Source: Pseudoalteromonas luteoviolacea (GTDB taxonomy: Bacteria > Pseudomonadota > Gammaproteobacteria > Enterobacterales > Alteromonadaceae). From it: DNA of 64,000 nt. The notes under the pieces were generated by a model, which was given only the letters and a program-made list of their open reading frames with translations, did not search any database and had not been told where the DNA came from. A program made the translations under genes and the position numbers. The stretch lies in NCBI RefSeq assembly GCF_000814765.1, contig NZ_JWIC01000006.1, positions 186,001 through 250,000 on the forward strand, read 5' to 3'. Positions 49,608 through 59,585 of this stretch are shown one piece after another (position 1 is the stretch's first letter; each line of letters opens with the position of its first letter).

Positions 49608-51104
49608 ATGACAACCGAAATTAAGGTGCCTGTTCTTCCTGAGTCAGTTGCAGACGCGACCGTTGCGACATGGCATGTAAGCGTTGGTGATACGGTAAGC
49701 CGTGACCAAAACCTAGTTGACATCGAAACGGATAAAGTCGTTTTAGAAGTTGTCGCACCTGAAGATGGTGTAATTGTTGCTATCTCTGAAGAAGAAGGCG
49801 CGACAGTATTAGGTGAGCAAGTAATTGCACAAATCGGTGCTGCGGGTGCGGCACCAACTCAATCAAATGAACAACCAGCAGCGCCAGCGGCAGCGGCGCC
49901 AGCAGCAGAAGGTAAAGAAGTGGACATTAAAGTACCAGTACTTCCAGAGTCAGTAGCAGACGCTACAATCGCAACTTGGCACGTTCAACCAGGTGAGGCA
50001 GTAAGCCGTGATCAAAACCTAGTTGACATCGAAACAGACAAAGTTGTTTTAGAAGTTGTTGCACCTGAAGACGGTGTAATGGGTGAACACTTGCACGCTG
50101 AAGGCGATACAGTACTTGGTGAGCAGGTTATTGGTAAGCTTTCTGCAGGTGGTGCACCAGCTGCAGCGTCAGCAACTTCTGACGCAGCGCCAGCAACGTC
50201 TGACGAAAACGCTGATGTGCTTACGCCTTCAGTTCGTCGCTTGATTGCAGAAAAAGGCCTAGACGCTTCTCAGATCAAAGGCTCTGGTAAAGGTGGTCGC
50301 ATCACCAAAGAAGATGTTGACGCATTCCTTAAAGCGCCAGCAGCTAAGCCAGCATCAGCACCAGCTAAAGCAGCTGCGGCAGCGCCAGCAGCACCAGTAG
50401 GTGATCGTACGCAGAAGCGTGTTCCAATGACACGTCTTCGTAAGACAATTGCTAACCGTCTTCTTGAAGCAAAGAATTCAACAGCAATGCTTACTACGTT
50501 CAACGAAGTAAACATGAAGCCAATCATGGACCTTCGTAAGCAGTACAAAGATGTATTTGAAGAGCGTCACGGTATTCGTCTTGGTTTCATGTCTTTCTAC
50601 GTGAAAGCAGTAACAGAAGCACTTAAGCGTTTCCCTGAAGTAAATGCATCAATCGACGGTGATGATATCGTTTATCACAACTACTTCGACATCAGCATCG
50701 CTGTTTCTACACCTCGTGGTCTAGTAACACCAGTACTTCGTGACTGTGACAAGCTATCTGTTGCTGAAATCGAAAAAGGTATCCGTGAGCTAGCGCTTAA
50801 AGGTCGTGATGGTAAACTAACAGTTGATGATATGACTGGTGGTAACTTCACAATCACAAACGGTGGTGTATTCGGTTCACTACTTTCTACGCCTATCATC
50901 AACCTACCTCAGTCTTCAATTCTTGGTATGCACAAGATCCAAGAGCGTCCAATGGCTGTAAACGGTAAGGTAGAAATTCTACCTATGATGTACCTAGCGC
51001 TTTCTTATGACCACCGTCAAATCGATGGTAAAGAATCAGTTGGTTTCCTAGTAACAATCAAAGAATTATTAGAAGATCCAACACGTCTACTTCTAGACGT
51101 TTAA
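49608..51104 (+). CDS. sucB: 2-Oxoglutarate dehydrogenase E2 component with two lipoyl domains
   Basis: Dihydrolipoyl succinyltransferase core of the 2-oxoglutarate dehydrogenase complex. 498 aa, longer than E. coli SucB (405) because there are two tandem lipoyl domains (about 1-80 and 103-182). Both have the lipoyl-lysine ETDKVVLE, K43 and K145, with an Ala/Pro-rich linker between. A peripheral subunit-binding domain (about 203-240, [12 protein letters not shown]) and the catalytic domain follow ([10 protein letters not shown] active site). The two lipoyl copies are also very similar in DNA, 306 bases apart. Confidence 0.98.
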   Translation: MTTEIKVPVLPESVADATVATWHVSVGDTVSRDQNLVDIETDKVVLEVVAPEDGVIVAISEEEGATVLGEQVIAQIGAAGAAPTQSNEQPAAPAAAAPAAEGKEVDIKVPVLPESVADATIATWHVQPGEAVSRDQNLVDIETDKVVLEVVAPEDGVMGEHLHAEGDTVLGEQVIGKLSAGGAPAAASATSDAAPATSDENADVLTPSVRRLIAEKGLDASQIKGSGKGGRITKEDVDAFLKAPAAKPASAPAKAAAAAPAAPVGDRTQKRVPMTRLRKTIANRLLEAKNSTAMLTTFNEVNMKPIMDLRKQYKDVFEERHGIRLGFMSFYVKAVTEALKRFPEVNASIDGDDIVYHNYFDISIAVSTPRGLVTPVLRDCDKLSVAEIEKGIRELALKGRDGKLTVDDMTGGNFTITNGGVFGSLLSTPIINLPQSSILGMHKIQERPMAVNGKVEILPMMYLALSYDHRQIDGKESVGFLVTIKELLEDPTRLLLDV

Positions 51105-51121
51105 TCAAAAGATTAAATCTT

Positions 51122-51163
51122 AAGCTGTATGCGTGCAATTAAGCAACATACAGCTTTTTTTTT
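51122..51163 (+). terminator. Rho-independent terminator between sucB and sucC
   Basis: A 10-bp stem (AAGCTGTATG with CATACAGCTT; loop has an inner TGC/GCA pair) is followed by nine T. It splits sucAB from sucCD, so sucCD needs its own promoter or read-through; a TATACT at 51208-51213 is a candidate -10. Confidence 0.85.
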
Positions 51164-51289
51164 GCGCCTTTGGTCTAACTGGGGTTTTATTAAAACGCCG
51201 TGGGATCTATACTATGTGCGCAATTTGGGATAGCTGATTATTTGCATAAATATTCAGCATTTTTAGTATAAAAAATTGGATAAAGCATC

Positions 51290-52456
51290 ATGAATTTGCA
51301 TGAGTATCAGGCAAAACAACTTTTTGCCGAATATGGTTTACCTGTGTCTGAGGGTTACGCTTGTGACACTCCTCAGGAAGCAGTTGAAGCTGCTGGTAAA
51401 ATTGGTGGCGACAAGTGGGTCGTTAAATGTCAAGTACACGCGGGTGGCCGTGGTAAAGCTGGCGGTGTTAAGCTAGCTGATAGCAAAGACGAGATCCGCG
51501 CATTTGCTGAAAACTGGTTAGGTAAAAACCTAGTAACTTACCAGACTGACGAAAAAGGTCAGCCTGTTGCTAAGATCCTAGTTGAAAGCTGCACTGATAT
51601 TGCAAATGAGCTATACCTTGGTGCTGTTGTTGACCGTGCTTCACGTAAAATCGTGTTCATGGCTTCAACTGAAGGTGGTGTTGAAATCGAGCAAGTTGCT
51701 GAAGAAACGCCAGAACTAATTCACAAAGCTGAAATCGATCCACTAGTAGGCCCTCAGGCATACCAAGGTCGTGAGCTAGGCTTCAAGCTTGGTCTTAACC
51801 CAGCACAGATCAAACAGTTCACAAAGATCTTCCTAGGTCTTGCGAACATGTTCATCGATCACGATTTCGCACTTCTAGAGATCAACCCTCTAGTAATCAC
51901 TGACGAAAACAACCTACATTGCCTAGACGGCAAGATTGGTGTTGATGGCAACGCGCTATTCCGTCAGCCTAAGATCCGTGAATTCCACGATCCTTCACAA
52001 GAAGATGCACGTGAAGCTCACGCTGCAAGCTTCGAGTTAAACTACGTTGCTCTAGACGGTAACGTTGGTTGTATGGTTAACGGTGCAGGCCTAGCGATGG
52101 GTACAATGGACATCGTAAACCTACACGGCGGTAAGCCAGCTAACTTCCTAGACGTTGGTGGCGGCGCGACTAAAGAGCGTGTATCTGAAGCATTCAAGAT
52201 CATCCTTTCAGATGACAACGTGAAAGCAGTGCTAGTTAACATCTTCGGTGGTATCGTTCGTTGTGACATGATCGCTGAAGGTATCATTGGTGCAGTTAAA
52301 GAAGTTGGTGTAAGCGTACCTGTAGTTGTACGTCTTGAAGGTACTAACGCTGAAGCTGGCCGTGAAGTACTAGCTAACTCTGGTCTTGACATCATCGCTG
52401 CTGAATCACTAACTGATGCTGCAGAGAAAGTAGTTGCTGCTGCGGAGGGCAAATAA
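51290..52456 (+). CDS. sucC: Succinyl-CoA synthetase beta subunit
   Basis: Beta subunit of ADP/GDP-forming succinyl-CoA synthetase, 388 aa. ATP-grasp features: [12 protein letters not shown] at the N-terminus, [12 protein letters not shown], and the C-terminal [15 protein letters not shown]. Its last base overlaps the first base of the sucD start codon, so the pair is coupled. Codon use is strongly biased. Confidence 0.98.
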   Translation: MNLHEYQAKQLFAEYGLPVSEGYACDTPQEAVEAAGKIGGDKWVVKCQVHAGGRGKAGGVKLADSKDEIRAFAENWLGKNLVTYQTDEKGQPVAKILVESCTDIANELYLGAVVDRASRKIVFMASTEGGVEIEQVAEETPELIHKAEIDPLVGPQAYQGRELGFKLGLNPAQIKQFTKIFLGLANMFIDHDFALLEINPLVITDENNLHCLDGKIGVDGNALFRQPKIREFHDPSQEDAREAHAASFELNYVALDGNVGCMVNGAGLAMGTMDIVNLHGGKPANFLDVGGGATKERVSEAFKIILSDDNVKAVLVNIFGGIVRCDMIAEGIIGAVKEVGVSVPVVVRLEGTNAEAGREVLANSGLDIIAAESLTDAAEKVVAAAEGK

Positions 52457-53328
52457 TGTCTGTACTAATTAATAAAGATACTAAAGTAATCTGTCAGGGT
52501 TTCACTGGTGGTCAGGGTACTTTCCACTCAGAACAAGCTATCCAGTACGGTACGCAAATGGTTGGTGGTGTTTCACCTGGTAAAGGTGGTCAAACTCACC
52601 TTGGTCTTCCAGTATTCAACACTGTACGTGAAGCTGTAGAAGCAACTGGCGCAACTGCGACAGTAATCTACGTACCAGCTGCATTCTGTAAAGACGCTAT
52701 CTTAGAAGCTATCGACGGTGGCATTAAGCTAATCGTTTGTATCACTGAAGGCATCCCTACACTAGATATGGTTGATGTTAAAGTGAAGCTAGAAGAAACG
52801 GGCGTTCGTATGATCGGTCCTAACTGCCCAGGTGTTATCACTCCGGGTGAGTGTAAGATTGGTATCATGCCTGGTCACATCCACTTACCTGGTAAAGTAG
52901 GTATCGTATCTCGTTCAGGTACTCTTACTTACGAAGCAGTTAAGCAAACTACTGACGCTGGTTTCGGTCAATCAACTTGTGTTGGTATCGGTGGTGACCC
53001 AATCCCAGGTACTAACTTCATCGACGTACTAGAAATGTTCCAGAACGATCCTAAGACTGAAGCAATCGTAATGATTGGTGAGATCGGTGGTACAGCAGAA
53101 GAAGAAGCTGCAGAGTACATCAAACACAACGTGACTAAGCCAGTGGTTTCTTACATTGCTGGTGTTACTGCTCCTCCGGGCAAGCGTATGGGTCACGCTG
53201 GTGCAATCATCTCAGGCGGTAAAGGTACTGCTGATGAGAAGTTCGCAGCTCTAGAAGAAGCAGGCGTTAAGACTGTTCGTTCTCTAGCTGAGATCGGTTC
53301 TGCACTTAAAGAAAAAGCTGGTTGGTAA
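52456..53328 (+). CDS. sucD: Succinyl-CoA synthetase alpha subunit
   Basis: Alpha subunit, phosphorylated on a histidine, 290 aa. CoA-binding [31 protein letters not shown], and the phospho-His in [18 protein letters not shown]. Final gene of the TCA cluster, followed by a terminator. Confidence 0.98.
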   Translation: MSVLINKDTKVICQGFTGGQGTFHSEQAIQYGTQMVGGVSPGKGGQTHLGLPVFNTVREAVEATGATATVIYVPAAFCKDAILEAIDGGIKLIVCITEGIPTLDMVDVKVKLEETGVRMIGPNCPGVITPGECKIGIMPGHIHLPGKVGIVSRSGTLTYEAVKQTTDAGFGQSTCVGIGGDPIPGTNFIDVLEMFQNDPKTEAIVMIGEIGGTAEEEAAEYIKHNVTKPVVSYIAGVTAPPGKRMGHAGAIISGGKGTADEKFAALEEAGVKTVRSLAEIGSALKEKAGW

Positions 53329-53346
53329 TCATTTACCATTCAGGTA

Positions 53347-53372
53347 AAAAGGCTCCTTAGGGAGCCTTTTTT
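53347..53372 (+). terminator. Rho-independent terminator after sucD
   Basis: Stem AAAAGGCTCC with GGAGCCTTTT, loop TTAG, then a T-rich tract. Confidence 0.92.
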
Positions 53373-53831
53373 GTTTTTATTGTTCAGTCCTAAATAGCGT
53401 TCATACTTTTCAAACTGAATTTGGAGAGCGTAATATAATCACTAGCTAAGCAAACTCTGCACGATGATTATTTAGCAATTAAATGAGTCTTAGAAGAACC
53501 GTTAAAAGGCGAGCCAATCTACGACTCGTCATAAGTTGCGATTAAACCCAATTGACATTGATCCCACCTAATATCTAGAGGTGGATCTCGTTACACAAAA
53601 CGAGGAGCGCACTATCACTTAATTACGCTAATAACCTTTAATGGATTATTCAAAAGCTTAAGCTTATCTGCGCGGCCGTTACTTGGTGTCTTTCATCTCT
53701 TATTACTAGTTTTTATTTTAAACTAAGACCTAATTTATCTTTTACAGTTAGTTGTAATTAAATGTGCTTGAAGTGACACTATATTCCCTGTTATAAACGT
53801 CAACTCGATGCCATTTAATATAGGTAACACT
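53373..53831. other. Long intergenic region with two adjacent hairpins
   Basis: About 460 bases without a supported gene. At 53561-53586, ATCCCACCT pairs with AGGTGGAT (one bulge), and at 53587-53604 CTCGTT pairs with AACGAG; the two stems abut. This may be a leader, a small RNA or a remnant. No T-run follows. Confidence 0.45.
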
Positions 53832-54863
53832 ATGTCTAAGAAGGACTTTGTTAGTCATTTACTGACAGAATGCGATGTCATGATCCGCTACGCTTCAGGC
53901 GAAGGAAAGACCATGCCAAGCTATATCCCGAACACAGTTTATCAATTACAAAATAAGCAAGAGGTGAGAGAGGGAGATAGCTATAGCTTAATGTTAGAGC
54001 ACGAGTTAACTGCCCTGACGAAGTGCCATAAAGAGTTATCTTTACTGGTTTATCCAGCTAAGCCATTGACGCTTGCTATTATGGATAAGGAGTCCACTTC
54101 GGTGAGTTGGTTAAGGTTTTTAGGGCCTGTTAAGTTAGTTCGACATATGTCATTGTTGGCGCTTTTCTTTTTAATTTCTATTATTTCTCTGTCTATATCA
54201 CCTGAAGTCAATCAGAAAACAATTAATGAAGGTTTATTTAACTCAGAAGGCAGGGTGCTCTTACTGAATCAGTTATTTTTACTCTGCTGCGCGGGGCTAG
54301 GAGCAACATTTGCTTGTTTGCATAAATCTCGAAATTTTATTCGATTATGCAATTACGATCCCAAGTTTGATTCTACTTATTGGTCTATGGTGATTATGGG
54401 CTTTATGGCGGGATTGATGATTGCGGAGCTGATCCCAACCCAAGAGATAACTCAAAATCACTCTTCTTTGGGTGACTTTCATAAGCCACTTGCTGCATTA
54501 CTCGGCGGTTTTTCTGCAGATGTGATATACAGCGTGTTGAGTCGATTAGTTGAAGTAGTTAACCAGCTGATGGGCAGCACAGATCAGAAAACCAAAGATA
54601 AAGTAAAAAGTGGGCTAACTCGAGCTGATCTCGCTGAGCAATTACAGCAGCAAAATAAAGATATCAAAGACACTATCTCACAAAGCCAACGATTAAATCA
54701 GCAGCTCATGTCTACAATTACACAAGAGAGCCAACCTTCGTTATACAGTCAAGCACCATCGCCTCAACCTCCTCAGCAGAGGAGTACGGAGACGTTAAAA
54801 TCGACTCAAGACACGATAAAAACATCTGCTAGCAAATCTAAACCGGCTTTAATAGATCCTTAG
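53832..54863 (+). CDS. Membrane protein of unknown function with C-terminal coiled coil
   Basis: About 343 aa from ATG 53832 (ATG 53808 is an alternative without a ribosome site). A soluble N-terminal part (about 1-95), three or four hydrophobic helices (about 100-215), then a predicted coiled coil (LAEQLQQQNKDIKDTISQSQRLNQQL) and a Pro/Gln/Ser-rich tail. I do not recognise a family. It is bordered by a long non-coding region on the left and an inverted repeat on the right. It could be a membrane scaffold or anchor; no function is claimed. Confidence 0.65.
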   Translation: MSKKDFVSHLLTECDVMIRYASGEGKTMPSYIPNTVYQLQNKQEVREGDSYSLMLEHELTALTKCHKELSLLVYPAKPLTLAIMDKESTSVSWLRFLGPVKLVRHMSLLALFFLISIISLSISPEVNQKTINEGLFNSEGRVLLLNQLFLLCCAGLGATFACLHKSRNFIRLCNYDPKFDSTYWSMVIMGFMAGLMIAELIPTQEITQNHSSLGDFHKPLAALLGGFSADVIYSVLSRLVEVVNQLMGSTDQKTKDKVKSGLTRADLAEQLQQQNKDIKDTISQSQRLNQQLMSTITQESQPSLYSQAPSPQPPQQRSTETLKSTQDTIKTSASKSKPALIDP

Positions 54864-54898
54864 TATCTATAACAGCCAATGAGCTTTCTTATGGATAT

Positions 54899-54968
54899 AA
54901 AGCCCGTAATTATTGTACATTTCGTAATAAAGGATTACATTTAAAGCGAGAGATAAAATACGGGCTTT
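54899..54968 (+). repeat. Inverted repeat around the start of the TPR-GGDEF gene
   Basis: AAAGCCCGTA (54899-54908) and TACGGGCTTT (54959-54968) are exact reverse complements, 50 bases apart. The right arm ends 5 bases before the TTG start. It may be a terminator of the membrane protein gene, an operator, or a hairpin that controls translation. Confidence 0.5.
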
Positions 54969-54973
54969 TATAT

Positions 54974-56752
54974 TTGCAACTATTCATTTTTTTCGCAGTT
55001 TCTTTACTATTCACGTGTTCTGCATTCGGGGTTTCAAAAAAGCAGCTTTTGGAGTACGAAGCTGCAGCTTCAACATCGCCATCAACGCTGCTTTCGACTC
55101 AAGTACCACCAGAGCCGACAGATGAAGTCTTATGGCTCACATTGAAAGCACGCGCCGCTTTTTTTAGAGGGGATATTGAAACGGCTGAGGCTGTTTATGA
55201 TTCGGCAAAAGTGCAAGTTCAAGCATCTCCTTTAAAGCTATCGTCTGGATATTGGTTCTTGTATCGTGCTTTTTTTTCCATAGAGCAGGGAGAGTTAGAT
55301 AAGGCAAAGCAATATATCAAACAAGCTAGGTTGTGCTTTACACAAAATAAAGCAACCGATTTTCTGATCCGAACCTATGCAATGGAGGCGATTATTTCTG
55401 TTTGGCGTGAGGAATACAGTTTTGCGCTCAAATCACTTCAATCAGCTCAAGCGCTGCTCACGCGGAGCGAAAATAAGTCCGATCCCATTACGAGAATGAT
55501 GGTGTATGATAGCTCCACAGCCTACTATTCGACGCTAAAGTTTTATGTTAAAGCGTTGGGTTATGCACATCAGGCACAGGATTTGGCTCAGCAGTCTCAC
55601 AATTTGTTGGACGGTCTCCCTATTAAGTATAATTTGTGCTTAACGTTGTTACGTGCTCAACTCATTGAAAAAGCCCAGCAGTGTTACCAGAAAATGTATA
55701 ACGTCTCTGAGTTACATAACTTGCCTAGATACGAGTTTTGGGCCTTATCTGGGCTCGGTAAAATAGCGCTCTCAAATAAAAATTTTACGGATGCGATTAA
55801 ATATCTGCAAGCTGCTCGACAAACACAACATAACGCCATTATTAATCCTGCTCACATCATTGTGTTACATAATAATTTAGCCTTTGCGTTTGCTCAGATG
55901 AAGTTATTCGATCAAGCGTTAGAGCAAATCGCGTTATCTAAGCAGGTGTTAAAGTCGTATAATAGTACGCTTAATAATCGCTATACTCGACAAACTTTAA
56001 AAATTGAAGCCGATGTTTATCAATCTAAACAAGATTTGCCGCAAACAATTTCCACGCTACGCACCTACATTCGCTTGCTTGAAGAAAGTGAACTAAAAAT
56101 TCAAAGCAAACCTGAACACAAAGCAGTTGTATTCGAGCAACCAATCAGATCAGCGCGCCAAATTAACACGGCCGCTGAAGACGAAGTTGTCAAAGCGCTA
56201 ATGCATGCTCGCATTATCATAGCGCTGCTTATTGTTATTTTGTTCGTTGTGATTGTTTACTTTAGGCGTTCCAAACACCATTTAGCGCAGTCTTTGAACT
56301 ATAAAGATACTGTGACAGGGCTATATAACAGGCGGTATTTTATTGAGCAGTTTGAGGGGATCTCAAAGAAGAATCTCGACTATGCTATGGCGCTTATTGA
56401 GATCAGTCCTGAACAAAGTGAGGCCATGACTGTCTCTGATATGGATGCTAAGTCAATTAAATTTGCAGCGCAGCAGCTATCAATGCAGTTTAGGGATGAT
56501 GGCGATCTTGTATGTCGAGTGAGTGGGCAAGAATTTGTCATTTTGTGTGAAGGGATGAAAAAGCCAGTTTTACAAAAACGATTAGCGGTATTACAGCATG
56601 TATTTGCCACACAGGAAAATGTGACAACACTGCAAATGTCAGGGGCGCTGATATGCTCTGAGGAAGGGGACTTTGGTAATATCTTTGCTGAATTAGAGAG
56701 TCGTTTAATCCATGTTAAACGTACTGCAAAAGGGCAGGTGGTTGCATTTTGA
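54974..56752 (+). CDS. TPR-containing membrane protein with variant GGDEF domain
   Basis: 592 aa. A signal peptide (FFAVSLLFTCSAFG), a helical TPR-like region (about 30-390), one membrane helix (about 412-432) and a C-terminal GGDEF-fold. The GGDEF signature reads VSGQEF, lacking the second Gly and the metal-binding acid, so cyclase activity is doubtful. No ATG is near the start; TTG 54974 is used because the signal peptide begins there, but the ribosome site is weak, so the start is uncertain. Confidence 0.75.
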   Translation: MQLFIFFAVSLLFTCSAFGVSKKQLLEYEAAASTSPSTLLSTQVPPEPTDEVLWLTLKARAAFFRGDIETAEAVYDSAKVQVQASPLKLSSGYWFLYRAFFSIEQGELDKAKQYIKQARLCFTQNKATDFLIRTYAMEAIISVWREEYSFALKSLQSAQALLTRSENKSDPITRMMVYDSSTAYYSTLKFYVKALGYAHQAQDLAQQSHNLLDGLPIKYNLCLTLLRAQLIEKAQQCYQKMYNVSELHNLPRYEFWALSGLGKIALSNKNFTDAIKYLQAARQTQHNAIINPAHIIVLHNNLAFAFAQMKLFDQALEQIALSKQVLKSYNSTLNNRYTRQTLKIEADVYQSKQDLPQTISTLRTYIRLLEESELKIQSKPEHKAVVFEQPIRSARQINTAAEDEVVKALMHARIIIALLIVILFVVIVYFRRSKHHLAQSLNYKDTVTGLYNRRYFIEQFEGISKKNLDYAMALIEISPEQSEAMTVSDMDAKSIKFAAQQLSMQFRDDGDLVCRVSGQEFVILCEGMKKPVLQKRLAVLQHVFATQENVTTLQMSGALICSEEGDFGNIFAELESRLIHVKRTAKGQVVAF

Positions 56753-56779
56753 CCACCCGCTTTAGACTGCCTAATGAGA

Positions 56780-57850
56780 TTAGTAAGTATAACTAATATG
56801 CTGGAAGAACCGCATTGTCACATCCTGTTTCTCAGGGTTTATAGGTAGCTGGGTAATAAATCGTCGAACCATAGTTTCTACATTATTCATAAATTTACCA
56901 TAGCCAGCATCTTTGTTATCCGCATCACTGGCCACGATGACAAAATGCATGACATCACATAAATGTTGTGCGTCCCAAATTGTATGGGTTTGACCATCTG
57001 CTAAAGATGTATCAAAGCTTAGCTTTTGTAGCTCTCTATTGTGTGCCGACTTATCAATTTGACTGTTTCTAATGATTGGCATTCTACCATCAGCGACAAA
57101 CCCAACATGAGAAAGCTGTAGCTGAGTACAGGTCGTCAATAGTTTGTCTTCAATATGTCGGTAAAACCCAGAATAATCCCCTGGTCTCAATAAGTGTTGA
57201 TATTCAGTTTTTATCGCTCTGGTGATAGGTACTGAAAAAGTAACATAAGTGATTTCACTGTGTGCCTCTGGCAGTGAGCAGTTTCTTGCCTGGTATCTGG
57301 GATATAAGCTTCTTAACTTATAGCCATATGTTTCTCGGTGTCCTTTTATTTTCGAGAATATATCGTATGTAAGGTGTTGATGGTCCCTTACTTTAAAGCG
57401 CATGTTCTCTTTTTCGTATTGTGTTTGTAAGGCATCTAATGTGCGCTTTACTTTGCTGTGAAATGCTGCTGCATTTGCTCTTAATTCATCACCCGTTGCT
57501 AAAAATAATAAACGGATCTTTCTCGCTTTGTGGCCCTCGTCTTGATAAATTTTATGGGCTTCATGGTATTTGGGGTTGTAAAAAAACAGTATTTGTTTAT
57601 CTGTTTGTAAGCTATATGCTTCTTCATGATATCGGACAACAGGCAACTTGTCGTTCACGATAAGCTGAACGTTATAGAGTTCATATTCATCACACAGTGC
57701 AAATAACTTTCTCGCAAGCCTTTGATATGCACTTTCTAAGTCATCAAAGTGGCTGTAAAACGAGTCATCAGGTTTAAACTCAGCCAGAATGTAGTGGTTA
57801 TTGCGAGCATTAGTTGGAATATAGACGCGATGTAAATTCAATGATGCCAT
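56780..57850 (-). CDS. Two-repeat cytoplasmic protein, DUF3083-like
   Basis: 356 aa, no signal or membrane helix. Two halves look alike: residues about 7-95 (VYIPTNARNNHYI, FYSHFDDLESAYQRLARKLF, VNDKLPVVRYH) and about 200-285 (TYVTFSVPITRAI, FYRHIEDKLLTTCTQL, VADGRMPIIRNS). The family appears restricted to Alteromonadales and is, from memory, DUF3083. Function unknown. Monocistronic, convergent with the TPR-GGDEF gene. Confidence 0.72.
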   Translation of the reverse strand: MASLNLHRVYIPTNARNNHYILAEFKPDDSFYSHFDDLESAYQRLARKLFALCDEYELYNVQLIVNDKLPVVRYHEEAYSLQTDKQILFFYNPKYHEAHKIYQDEGHKARKIRLLFLATGDELRANAAAFHSKVKRTLDALQTQYEKENMRFKVRDHQHLTYDIFSKIKGHRETYGYKLRSLYPRYQARNCSLPEAHSEITYVTFSVPITRAIKTEYQHLLRPGDYSGFYRHIEDKLLTTCTQLQLSHVGFVADGRMPIIRNSQIDKSAHNRELQKLSFDTSLADGQTHTIWDAQHLCDVMHFVIVASDADNKDAGYGKFMNNVETMVRRFITQLPINPEKQDVTMRFFQHISYTY

Positions 57851-58066
57851 TTTTAATCCTTAACGATACACCTAATTTGACTTCATATTATTGAAATTAC
57901 GTGACGATTTTATTGCGCTGGAACAAAAGTTGTCACAAAACTTGAGTTAGTTCTGGTAATAATTTGTAGGCGATTAATCATGTTTGTGCTGCTAATTAGG
58001 ATAACAGATTAGACAAGTAAATGATTCTCGTTTAAAGTTTTTGTGTGTTAAACAGGAACTTAATAA

Positions 58067-59308
58067 ATGAACCTATTACCTTTGAGTGATCGAGCACTCA
58101 ACTTTTTAGCTTTAGCCGAAGCAAATAATAAAAATGCTAATTCTTGCGACCTTGTCATTTTAGAAGGCCATTATGGCATGGACGAGTTGTCTAACTGTGT
58201 GGATAAAATTGCAAGCTTACACCCAATAATGCAAAGTCGTATTGTCAGAAAAGGACTCAAGTATTTTTGGCTGTATGATGAGACGCTTTACCCTGAAAAG
58301 TCACAACTGGATTGGACCGATCGCTTTCTAGACGTCAAGCAATGGCATGTCGCATTGCGACAGTACGCGATTGACAACCCAGTTGATCCATACGTTGGAT
58401 CGCCAGTTCAATTTGTTTGTATCCGGTTTAAACAGTACAGCGCATTGATATTTCTTTCCTCACATACGGCCTCAGATGCACGTAGCGGCTACATTTTATT
58501 TGAACAGTTACATTCACTGTTACTTAACCAGCCTATTTCGAGTATCGATAATAGCTTTTGTGAAGAGCATATGCTTTTTGATAAGGTTGGTACAAAAGCA
58601 TTGTTTCATGCTGGTATTAGATTGGCCATTGATTTATTTAAATCGAAAACAAAGATTGAGATTGCAGACTCAGCGTGTTGGCGTGTTGATTATCATGACT
58701 TCGGTTTGGACGCGACTAAAGCACTGAAAATTTGGTCTAAACGGCATCAGGTTTCCGTGAATGTCGCGCTTAATTATGTCTTAAATAAAGCACTAAATAA
58801 TGGTCAAAAATACACTGTACTTGAAACTATTTCGCTTAGGGGAATAGCTAAAAAGGATCTTGCTGGCTCATATAATAATTTAATTATGCCATTCGGTTCA
58901 GAGATCGGAGGCGAAAGTTGTTGGATTAAGGCGTACCAGGCGCGTTTGCAAGAGTTGAAACTTGAAGGGTATAAGGTGCATCAAGCCGAGCAGAGGATTC
59001 AGTCTTACTCAATAAATCTAGTACCAAAATGTGCGCTTAAATTACTTGTTGAGAGTTATAAAAGATTGTTTCTCAATGGTAATGTGATCTTATCCAACCT
59101 AGGTAAATTGGAATTTAACTTAAGCTATATTGGCTCTTTTAAGATTATTGATGTGTATAACTTTAGTGTACCATTGCCGCCTGCTGGTCTGGCGTTAGTT
59201 GCAAGTACATACCAAGGGCGACTGCGTATCTCATATGCTCATAGGGGTGAGGTAGAGTTGTTGATCACACCAGCTATTGAACGTGAGATAGCGGCGCTGA
59301 ACACTTAA
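58067..59308 (+). CDS. Condensation/acyltransferase-fold protein
   Basis: 413 aa with the fold markers of the CoA-dependent acyltransferase superfamily (condensation domains, PapA, alcohol acetyltransferases). The active-site motif HHxxxD appears as SHTASD: the catalytic second His and the Asp remain, the first His is Ser. The later NVILSNLGKLEF corresponds to the conserved structural loop. It would join an acyl or peptidyl donor to an alcohol or amine. No carrier protein or adenylation gene is in the window, so the substrate is unknown. Start has GGAACTTAATAAATG. Confidence 0.75.
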   Translation: MNLLPLSDRALNFLALAEANNKNANSCDLVILEGHYGMDELSNCVDKIASLHPIMQSRIVRKGLKYFWLYDETLYPEKSQLDWTDRFLDVKQWHVALRQYAIDNPVDPYVGSPVQFVCIRFKQYSALIFLSSHTASDARSGYILFEQLHSLLLNQPISSIDNSFCEEHMLFDKVGTKALFHAGIRLAIDLFKSKTKIEIADSACWRVDYHDFGLDATKALKIWSKRHQVSVNVALNYVLNKALNNGQKYTVLETISLRGIAKKDLAGSYNNLIMPFGSEIGGESCWIKAYQARLQELKLEGYKVHQAEQRIQSYSINLVPKCALKLLVESYKRLFLNGNVILSNLGKLEFNLSYIGSFKIIDVYNFSVPLPPAGLALVASTYQGRLRISYAHRGEVELLITPAIEREIAALNT

Positions 59309-59585
59309 ATGTCAAAAGCGCTTCACATATAGTGTTACTTTGGATATGAGTAAGCGCTCCCACAATTGGATTAGGTATTCTATCCAACCTCAATCTAAAT
59401 GCCGATTTTATTGTAAAGTTTTATCATTACAACGCGCTTTGCTTCTCATTTGAAATACTGAGTGTTAAACAGAATAGGGTTATACATCAATTAAACAATG
59501 GTTTATATATTGTATTAATTTTGTTTTCACATAAATGGTAATAGCGCGTCTTTCCTCCGATATAAATTTTTTTATTGGAGAAATG

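Noticed and set aside
52042..52452. 136-residue minus-strand reading frame inside sucC
   Set aside because: A shadow of the strongly codon-biased sucC gene; Ser/Thr/Pro-rich low-complexity composition.
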